From assembly GCF_001908105.1 (NCBI RefSeq), contig NZ_MKGQ01000066.1, positions 1-5,643 of the forward strand: a DNA stretch of 5,643 bases, in the 5' to 3' direction. Every line of letters begins with the position of its first letter. Positions within the stretch are counted from its first letter, which is position 1. The translations under genes were made by a program, and so were the position numbers. Source of the DNA: Xenorhabdus eapokensis. GTDB taxonomy: Bacteria > Pseudomonadota > Gammaproteobacteria > Enterobacterales > Enterobacteriaceae. Positions 1-5,118 of the stretch are shown here, piece by piece. The notes beneath the pieces are model-generated. The model ran no database searches. It was not told where the DNA came from and worked only from the letters and a program-made list of their open reading frames with translations.

Positions 1-125
1 GGAAGAACTGTGAGAGATATTTGAATACCAGCCTTCAGTTCGTCAATCTGGCATTTCTCGTCGTGTTGCTGCGCAGAAAAAATACTGAATAGGCTGTTAA
101 AGAAAAGCGTGGATTTCTGAGTCAA
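1..125 (+). other. damaged sequence upstream of the tape measure fragment
   Basis: No intact gene can be read here. The tape measure frame runs upstream of 126 only to a TAG at 90-92. A second + frame is open from 14 to 85 but has a TGA at 11-13 and another at 86-88. Removing the seven bases 86-92 (TGAATAG) would join this second frame to the tape measure frame and give a charged, coil-like peptide across the junction. I infer that this is the decayed continuation of the tape measure gene, but a junction with unrelated DNA cannot be excluded. A minus-strand frame is also open here but resembles nothing I recognise. Confidence 0.4.
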
Positions 126-1577
126 TTGGAAGATCTTGATAAAGAAGTCGATGTGCGTAAGCAAAAATTTAAACGACATCAAGAGACACTTTCTACTGGT
201 AAGTTCGATGTAAAATCCTCAGAACCAGAGCCTGCACTTTCAGGAGTGAATAACATCAATCCGTGGACAGGAGAAGGGAGCGACGATAATAATAAAAAGG
301 GGAAAAGTGCGCAAATCCTGAACCAGTATCACCAGTTGCGCTTTGACATTGAAAGGGCGCATTCGACGAGTTTAGGACGTATCATACTCAGTGAGCGGGA
401 AACTGAAAAAAAATTGAATGAAGTCGGCAAGTCAGGATTAGTTTCCCAGAATGAAATTCAGCGCCTGAAAGCCCTTAATGCTGAAAACCATCAGAAGCAG
501 CGCCTTGAATTGGCAGAACGCTATGCTCCTGCAAAAGCCCTGATCCGACAGGAGATGGAAGTCAGTCAGGAACTCAAGGCGCTGTATTCTCAGCGCTTAC
601 TGACCGAGCAGGAATATTTATCCGCCAGTCGAACACTGTATCAAACGTCCGTCAAAGATAAGCTGGCAGAACAGGCCAAACAGATTGCCGCACCGCACCT
701 TAATGTGGCGGGAGAGGTAGATCCATTGGTTCAACTGAAAAACCAGTTAACAGAGCAGACTTCGTTGTATGAGGCTTATTATCAGAATAACCGCATCAAT
801 AAAGAGCGCTATGAGCAATTAGTCACAGCGGCTGGTACGCGATCGAAAGATGCGCAATTGGCGGCAGCGAAAGAATTGTATGGCGCCCAAGGCAATTTTC
901 AGAAAATGCAGATAAATTTACTGGATGCGGTGGAGCAGCGGACGGGGAATGCCCTGACCGGAATGTTAATGGGGACTAAATCATTCTCGGAATCCATGAA
1001 AGAGCTGTCTGCGTCATTGGCACAATCCATTATTCAAGATCTGGTTCGTATCGCCATGCAATCTATGGTTACCAAAGCGATATCTGGATTCTTCGGCGGA
1101 TTCGGTGAAATAGCAAATATGGGCACCAATTCTTTAGCGGGTAGAGGTATGTCTTCCAATATAGGTGCAATGGGAATATCTACCAGTTGGCGTGATTTCA
1201 TCCCGAACGCCAAAGGTGGTATCTATCAATCGGCCGATCTGAGTCAGTATAGCGGGCAGATTGTGAGCAGCCCAACACTCTTTAAATTTGCCAAGGGCGG
1301 TGGGTTAATGGGGGAGGCAGGTCCCGAAGCCATCATGCCGCTTGAGCGTAGCGCCGATGGTTCACTCGGTGTTCGGGCGGTTACGTCGCCTGCCTCATCG
1401 GGTGATATCCATATCCATCAAACTATTCAGGTCTCCGGCAATGGCGATCAGGTGTTGCTGGCTGCAATGGAGGAAGCCGCCAGACGCGGGGCAGAGCAAG
1501 GGGCGGCGAGGGCTAAGGCCGATCTAATTCGGGATTTTCAATCAAATGGGCAGGTGAGAAAAACATTGGGGGTATAG
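126..1577 (+). CDS. phage tail tape measure protein, C-terminal part (5' end disrupted)
   Basis: This is the C-terminal part of a lambda gpH-type tape measure protein, which fills the tail tube, sets its length and is ejected with the DNA. The first 270 or so residues are charged and heptad-like, with many Gln, Glu and Lys, as expected of a long helical rod. Residues about 271-330 are rich in Gly, Met and Ala (GMLMGTKSF, GFFGGFG), a hydrophobic stretch typical of these proteins. Residues 391-410 carry the family's conserved C-terminal signature GGGLMGEAGPEAIMPL. The C-terminus ends in an amphipathic Ala/Arg-rich helix. The only start available is TTG at 126 with no good ribosome site. Full-length relatives are usually well over 600 residues, so 483 residues is a fragment. 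An in-frame TAG at 90-92 cuts it off from upstream sequence, so it is probably a pseudogene remnant. The stop codon abuts the next start directly. Confidence 0.88.
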   Translation: MEDLDKEVDVRKQKFKRHQETLSTGKFDVKSSEPEPALSGVNNINPWTGEGSDDNNKKGKSAQILNQYHQLRFDIERAHSTSLGRIILSERETEKKLNEVGKSGLVSQNEIQRLKALNAENHQKQRLELAERYAPAKALIRQEMEVSQELKALYSQRLLTEQEYLSASRTLYQTSVKDKLAEQAKQIAAPHLNVAGEVDPLVQLKNQLTEQTSLYEAYYQNNRINKERYEQLVTAAGTRSKDAQLAAAKELYGAQGNFQKMQINLLDAVEQRTGNALTGMLMGTKSFSESMKELSASLAQSIIQDLVRIAMQSMVTKAISGFFGGFGEIANMGTNSLAGRGMSSNIGAMGISTSWRDFIPNAKGGIYQSADLSQYSGQIVSSPTLFKFAKGGGLMGEAGPEAIMPLERSADGSLGVRAVTSPASSGDIHIHQTIQVSGNGDQVLLAAMEEAARRGAEQGAARAKADLIRDFQSNGQVRKTLGV

Positions 1578-2186
1578 ATGGCAATTAGGATTTTAGACTG
1601 GCCGGAAGAAATTGTACCCAGCACGCTCAATTGGCAATTACTCAGTAACAGCAAAACGTTCACATCAGTTTTCAATGGCAGCACCCAAACAGCACGGTTC
1701 CCCGGCAGCCGTTGGCGTTGCACATTGACGTTTAACAATTTGACCGATGATCAGTCACGCATTTTAGAGGTGCTGGTGGCTCAACTGGACGGGGAGTCAG
1801 GCAGGGTACGCCTGTTCGATTGGGCGAGACCAGGGCTTGTGGGTATGGGTAATCCTCACCCTCTCGTCAGTGAACCTAATCAACTTGGGTATTATCTGAA
1901 AACGGCAGGCTGGCGTAAAAATACACGAGTTATCCAACGCGGTGATTACCTGACTGTAGGGAATGAGTTGAAAATGGTGACGGAGAATGTAGACAGCGAC
2001 AGTACGGGAACGGCCGTTATTCCCATTTCGCCCATGTTACGTTATTCACCAAGACAGCATGACAAAATCGAAACAGAGCGACCCTTTGGGATTTTTAAAC
2101 AGACAGGCAATGATCAGGGCAATTTTCAACGTAAACCGGGCATTCTCACCAGCACCACCTTATCTTTTGAGGAGGCATTATTCTGA
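1578..2186 (+). CDS. phage minor tail protein, distal-tail (Dit)-like slot
   Basis: This 202-residue protein resembles a common, mostly unnamed phage family that follows the tape measure gene. The N-terminus has the pattern 'W-P...NWQLLSNSKTFTS', then GSTQTARFPGSRW (about residues 34-46) and an alternating beta-type segment (RCTLTFNNL). This is followed by 'QLDGESGRVRLFDWARP', where relatives have a phrase of the type 'LRGQAGRFYLYD'. The C-terminus (TTLSFEEALF) also looks like the end of a compact beta domain. By position it corresponds to lambda gpM or to the Dit protein (g12) of the Rhodobacter GTA, which joins the tail tube to the baseplate hub. That role is inferred from gene order and general resemblance. 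ATG at 1578 directly follows the TAG of the tape measure gene, and GGGGG at 1568-1572 is a plausible ribosome site with a 5-base spacer. The frame is intact and ends in TGATG shared with the next gene, so the two are probably translationally coupled. Confidence 0.75.
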   Translation: MAIRILDWPEEIVPSTLNWQLLSNSKTFTSVFNGSTQTARFPGSRWRCTLTFNNLTDDQSRILEVLVAQLDGESGRVRLFDWARPGLVGMGNPHPLVSEPNQLGYYLKTAGWRKNTRVIQRGDYLTVGNELKMVTENVDSDSTGTAVIPISPMLRYSPRQHDKIETERPFGIFKQTGNDQGNFQRKPGILTSTTLSFEEALF

Positions 2187-2767
2187 TGTTTTATCATCCG
2201 TTTTCTGATGACATGGTACGCGCTATTAATGAGGGCGCACATATCGTGCTGGCTACCCGTCTGGATCTCGTCTCCGGTGTGGTTTGCGCCCATACCGGCG
2301 TTGGGAATCTGGTTATTGCCGGAGAAAATTATCTAGGCGTAGGCAGTTTGGGGGAGATTGAAGCCGTATCGGAAAGTATGACAACCAGCCCAACGCAACT
2401 GGTCTTAAAATTGACGGGATTTGATCGTGGCTTGGTCGGAACGGTGTTAAATGAGCGTGGACGTGGCAGGGATGCCAGCGTCATGATGGTCACTATTGGT
2501 GATGACGGTCACCCTCTCTTGGCGGAAATATTATTCGCAGGGCAAATCTCAACTATCAATGTGGTGGCCGGAAATGAAAATGCGGTCAGTGTCACTATTT
2601 CCAATCGTTTTGAACGCTGGTCGATGGGCTTACCTGACCGATTTACCGATGAATCATGGTCAACCAGACGACAGGGAGATCGGATATTTCGGTATGTTGC
2701 GCAGATGGCAGAACGCGCCATTTATTGGGGAAGTAAAAAAGATGCACCTGCATTTATTTATAAATAA
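2186..2767 (+). CDS. phage minor tail protein, tail hub (DUF2163-like) slot
   Basis: This 193-residue protein resembles the small phage and GTA tail proteins that begin 'M...L..A......V.L.F.SG....TG.G.L...G..Y.GVG.L..I..V.E'. Here that pattern is read as LVSGVVCAHTGVGNLVIAG and ENYLGVGSLGEIEAVSES (about residues 28-65). The C-terminus carries RFTDESW followed by RRQGDRIFRYVAQMAERAIYWG (about 161-182), matching the family ending of the type 'R-YTDEDQ...GDRGFEYVA......WG'. Such proteins form the ring or hub at the tail tip. The slot equals lambda gpL, or g13 of the Rhodobacter GTA. The start is ATG 2186, overlapping the upstream TGA by one base, with an excellent ribosome site GAGGAGG at 2169-2175. 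It is the last gene before the AT-rich inserted cassette. In an uninterrupted cassette the NlpC-like gene would be expected directly after its stop. Confidence 0.75.
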   Translation: MFYHPFSDDMVRAINEGAHIVLATRLDLVSGVVCAHTGVGNLVIAGENYLGVGSLGEIEAVSESMTTSPTQLVLKLTGFDRGLVGTVLNERGRGRDASVMMVTIGDDGHPLLAEILFAGQISTINVVAGNENAVSVTISNRFERWSMGLPDRFTDESWSTRRQGDRIFRYVAQMAERAIYWGSKKDAPAFIYK

Positions 2768-2803
2768 ACTTTAATATTTACCTGTAACATCTGGATATCA
2801 AAA

Positions 2804-2820
2804 ATACTAAGAGGTAGTAT
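2804..2820 (+). repeat. short inverted repeat around a ribosome-site-like AAGAGG
   Basis: ATACTA (2804-2809) and TAGTAT (2815-2820) are perfect reverse complements with a five-base loop, AGAGG. The loop is most of a Shine-Dalgarno sequence and the right arm runs into an ATG (2819-2821). That ATG opens only a two-codon frame, ATG TGT TGA. It may be a protein-binding site or a leader element ahead of the FtsK-gamma-like gene, or chance in AT-rich DNA. Confidence 0.3.
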
Positions 2821-2842
2821 GTGTTGATATTTCAAACGTTTT

Positions 2843-2847
2843 GAGGG
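2843..2847 (+). promoter_or_regulatory. ribosome binding site fixing the GTG start of the FtsK-gamma-like gene
   Basis: GAGGG at 2843-2847 lies eight bases before GTG at 2856. The alternative TTG at 2841 overlaps this site and has no Shine-Dalgarno of its own in range. The site therefore argues for GTG 2856, which also places the start just ahead of the conserved ELDPLFD motif. Confidence 0.6.
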
Positions 2848-2855
2848 CAAGGCTG

Positions 2856-3515
2856 GTGAATTCAACCAATGAGGAACTTGATCCGTTGTTTGATGATGTG
2901 GTTGATTTTGTAATGACCAAAGAATACACATCGACTAATGAGATAAAAGAGTATTTTAGTATAGGTTATAATAGAGCAGCTTTGCTATTACAGCAAATGG
3001 AAGAGATGGAAATAGTTGCATGGGAGTGTAGTGGTGAGACCTCTCAATATAAAATAATTAATCCGTTAACACAAAAAATAACGAAACAGAAAAAAAAAGA
3101 ACCAAATCCCAGAGTATTTAATACTAAGCAAAGCGATTCTGGAACATTAGGTGAATGGCTTATGGCTGGTATTGGTTTTATTATTGTTATATTCGTTTTT
3201 ATTGTTGTTGTGTTCGTTTTTGTTTCTTGTTCTAATCGATCACCAGCACCTGAGGTAGATTATTGCTCAGATGACAAAACTGCATATTCTTATGCTAAAA
3301 AATTTATATCATCTCATTTAAAGGCACCATCAACTGCTAAGTTTGCCAGCTACTACGATGTTAAATCCACTCAACCAGAGAAATGTAAGTTTAACTTTAT
3401 TGGCTATGTTGATGCTCAAAATAGCTTTGGTGCTATGATAAGGACACCATTTGAAGCAATTGTGCGTTATGACCAAAATAAAGACGCATATTATTTGGAA
3501 CGTTTAGATATGTAG
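2856..3515 (+). CDS. membrane-anchored FtsK-gamma winged-helix protein (prophage moron)
   Basis: This predicted 219-residue protein has three parts. Residues about 7-68 resemble the FtsK gamma domain: ELDPLFD, then V.FV, then the helix-turn-helix phrase FSIGYNRAALLLQQMEE and a short beta wing. In FtsK this winged helix reads KOPS sites and activates XerD. A Lys-rich linker (KQKKK at 77-81) precedes one strongly hydrophobic helix (about 101-123). The remaining part (about 137-218) carries the recurring phrases LKAPSTAKF and GYVDAQNSFGAMIRT and two Cys (137, 177). The positive residues before the helix suggest that the DNA-binding end is cytoplasmic and the C-terminal domain periplasmic. No ATPase domain is present, so it is not a translocase. 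The gene is much richer in AT than its neighbours (GC 39 of 120 bases at 2881-3000), interrupts the tail cassette and ends before a strong terminator, which is how lambdoid morons look. GTG 2856 is preferred over TTG 2841 because of the GAGGG ribosome site. The function is unknown; superinfection exclusion, a Xer-related role or a DNA-responsive membrane regulator are guesses. Confidence 0.82.
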   Translation: MNSTNEELDPLFDDVVDFVMTKEYTSTNEIKEYFSIGYNRAALLLQQMEEMEIVAWECSGETSQYKIINPLTQKITKQKKKEPNPRVFNTKQSDSGTLGEWLMAGIGFIIVIFVFIVVVFVFVSCSNRSPAPEVDYCSDDKTAYSYAKKFISSHLKAPSTAKFASYYDVKSTQPEKCKFNFIGYVDAQNSFGAMIRTPFEAIVRYDQNKDAYYLERLDM

Positions 3516-3550
3516 TTTACATGCCATATAATTTTCAAGTCAATTTTAAG

Positions 3551-3575
3551 CCCAGCCTCAATGCTGGGTTTTTTT
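3551..3575 (+). terminator. rho-independent terminator after the moron gene
   Basis: CCCAGC (3551-3556) pairs with GCTGGG (3563-3568) around a six-base loop, followed by seven Ts (3569-3575). The bases AAG before the stem can add further weak pairs with the first Ts. The hairpin lies 35 bases after the moron stop and 19 bases before the NlpC-like start. Late transcripts would need antitermination or read-through to reach the genes beyond. Confidence 0.88.
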
Positions 3576-3594
3576 ATTTCCCACGGAGAACCCC

Positions 3595-3993
3595 ATGAGA
3601 CACCAACAATGGACATTGCGATTACCTAATACTATCAGGGCGGCCATGAGTCGCCCTTTTTTATGGGGTGAGCATGACTGCTGTTTGTTTGCCGCTGACT
3701 GTGTTCAAGCAGTGTGTGATTTTGACCCGTGCGAAACGGTACGCGGGCGTTATAACACACAGGCAGGTGCAGCCGAAGTGCTGAAATCAGAGTTTGGTTC
3801 ACTAGAGCAGGCGTTAGATCGGTTATTTGATCGTATTCCGGTCACCACGGCAGGGCGCGGGGATATTGTGATGTTTGAGGCAGAAGAGGGCAAAACGCTG
3901 GGGGTATTGTGGGCGGGGCAGATTTGGGCGGTCACCCGTGTTGGCGTGCGTCCGGTTGATATCAGTCCGCTGTCGGCATGGAGGGTGGAGTAA
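3595..3993 (+). CDS. NlpC/P60-like small tail protein (DUF6950-type)
   Basis: This 132-residue protein matches a family of small phage and GTA proteins with a papain/NlpC-like fold. The key phrase is FLWGEHDCCLFAADCV (residues 22-37), where Cys29 follows the conserved WG.HDC motif. The phrase GRGDIVMFE (87-95) corresponds to the GD-[IL]-V strand of NlpC/P60 peptidases, and the protein ends in AWRVE. The slot equals lambda gpK or GTA g14, cell-wall peptidases at the tail tip. The only His residues are 3 and 27. The catalytic His normally found after the GD strand is not seen, since that region reads LGVLWAGQIWAV. The protein may therefore be structural, or its active site may differ. ATG 3595 has GGAG at 3585-3588 with a six-base spacer. 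The TAA stop overlaps the next start as TAATG. Confidence 0.8.
   Translation: MRHQQWTLRLPNTIRAAMSRPFLWGEHDCCLFAADCVQAVCDFDPCETVRGRYNTQAGAAEVLKSEFGSLEQALDRLFDRIPVTTAGRGDIVMFEAEEGKTLGVLWAGQIWAVTRVGVRPVDISPLSAWRVE
3980..3990 (+). promoter_or_regulatory. ribosome binding site fixing the start of the J-like gene at 3993
   Basis: The purine run GGAGGGTGGAG includes GGAGG at 3980-3984, eight bases before ATG 3993. The in-frame ATG at 3978 lies against this run rather than after it and has no Shine-Dalgarno upstream. ATG 3993, overlapping the TAA of the NlpC-like gene, is therefore the likely start. Confidence 0.7.
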
Positions 3994-5009
3994 TGGGAAA
4001 AACGGTTGCGAGTGTGGTCTCTGCCGGGCTAATGATAGTGGGTGCAGTTGTCACGGGACCATTTGGGGCGGCGTTAATTGCAGCCGGGATGGCAGTCCAA
4101 TTTGCCGCCAGCCAGATGTACAAGCCCAAATTACCCACAATGGGGCGAGACCAGAGCGAGCGAAAACAGATGTTACGCTCTTCCGCGGCCTCAGAGACGG
4201 TGGTTATAGGTCATACAGTGGTCTCTGGATTACTGTTCTTTGCCGAGGAAGAACCGGGTGAGCAGGATGAGAACGAGCGGATAACGTTGACTCTGGCTCT
4301 GGCGGGTCATCCGATTGAAAAGATAGGTCGTATCTGGCTGGGGGACGACCCGATAGAGTCGTTTGGTGGCTATGCTGAGTGGGAGCTGCATAGCGGCAGG
4401 ACAAAGGCCGATCCCTTTATGCTGAAAAATTGCCCATCATGGAAACCAGACATGATAGGTCGCAACATGACGTGGTTGCGCGTCACCCTTAAGTTTGATG
4501 CGGAGAAGTTCCCGTATGGCCTGCCTAATATCAAGTGCGAGGTCTGGGGAAAGAAACTGTATGATCCCCGAACAGGCGAGACACGGTGGAGTAATAACGG
4601 GGCTTTGGTCATTCTGGATTACTACCGTAGTTATTTACAGGTGCCTGATTCTGATATCGATTGGGAGGCGTTCAAGCGGGCAGCGGATATCTGTAGCGAG
4701 GGCGTAGATACACCGGAGGGTGGACGCGAACCACGCTATGCCCTCAACGGGGCGTATGAACTGGAAGAAAGCCCATCGGCTATTTTAGATGCCATGCATC
4801 GGTGCCTGTCCGCAGATCCAACATATATGGCAGGCAAGCACGGAATCTTAGTGGGGGCATACAATGGACCTGCGATTCTGGATATCCATGAATCCCAGAT
4901 TATTGATACTGTTACGCTGACACCGGAAGTGGGTCTAAAGGACGCCACGAATGCTATTTATGGCACGTTTATTGATGCGGAGCAGATCTACACCAAAACC
5001 GATTTCCCC

Positions 5010-5018
5010 CCTATTGTC
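5010..5018 (+). repeat. presumed 9-bp target site (left copy) of the IS insertion
   Basis: CCTATTGTC directly precedes the IS terminal repeat. IS50-group elements duplicate nine bases of target, so this is the expected left copy. The right copy would lie outside the window, so the duplication itself is not observed. Confidence 0.5.
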
Positions 5019-5037
5019 CTGTCTCTTCTACACAAAT
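5019..5037 (+). repeat. IS50-like terminal repeat (left end)
   Basis: CTGTCTCTTCTACACAAAT differs from the Tn5 outside end at positions 4, 10 and 18, and from the engineered mosaic end at positions 10, 17 and 18, so it matches each at 16 of 19 bases. It is the transposase binding and cleavage site. Confidence 0.88.
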
Positions 5038-5064
5038 CCCTCGATTGAATCGAGGGATATTTTT
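5036..5064 (+). terminator. hairpin with T-run inside the IS end, upstream of the transposase
   Basis: ATCCCTCGATT (5036-5046) and AATCGAGGGAT (5048-5058) are perfect reverse complements around a single G, giving in practice a ten-pair stem with a TGA loop. After one A come five Ts (5060-5064). This looks like an intrinsic terminator that would stop transcripts entering from the tail operon before the transposase gene. The loop TGA is also the stop codon of the truncated J-like gene. Confidence 0.65.
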
Positions 5065-5118
5065 GAACCTTTTTCTGCCTGGCTGATCTCAACAAGAAAT
5101 ACCACGTCGAGGTCACGT

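Larger units (their letters stand above)
3993..5048 (+). pseudogene. J/TipJ-type phage tail tip protein, truncated by IS insertion
   Basis: This is the N-terminal part of the central tail-tip, or host-attachment, protein (lambda gpJ, GTA 'megatron'). Residues 4-42 form a Gly/Ala-rich hydrophobic segment ending AAGMAVQFAASQMY, like the segment near the end of lambda gpI that can be fused to J-type proteins. The next region contains the family's beta-rich hub pattern, including WLGDDPIES, then a phrase of the type FPYGLPNI.C.VWGKKLYDPRTG (key residues W185 to G195) and WSNNGALVILDYY. Residues 1-342 are phage-derived and end TKTDFPPIV. The last nine residues (LSLLHKSLD) and the stop come from the IS end starting at 5019. 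Relatives are commonly about 1000 residues or more, so the core J domains and receptor-binding end are missing here. The rest of the gene may lie beyond the element, outside this window. A functional tail tip is unlikely from this allele. Confidence 0.85.

Noticed and set aside
2770..2808. Possible sigma-70 promoter for the moron gene (TTTAAT at 2770, TTTACC at 2777, AATACT at 2803)
   Set aside because: No pair of -35 and -10 boxes with 16-18 base spacing and good matches was found. In AT-rich DNA single boxes are expected by chance.
2841..2855. TTG 2841 as start of the FtsK-gamma-like gene
   Set aside because: The TTG overlaps the GAGGG that serves GTG 2856, has no ribosome site of its own, and adds five residues outside the conserved domain.
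3222..3236. Lipoprotein signal (Cys125 after the hydrophobic helix of the moron protein)
   Set aside because: The helix is internal, about 100 residues from the N-terminus, and FVSC is a poor lipobox. A plain transmembrane anchor fits better.
3978..3992. ATG 3978 as start of the J-like gene
   Set aside because: It lies directly against the purine-rich ribosome site. ATG 3993 has proper spacing and the typical TAATG overlap.
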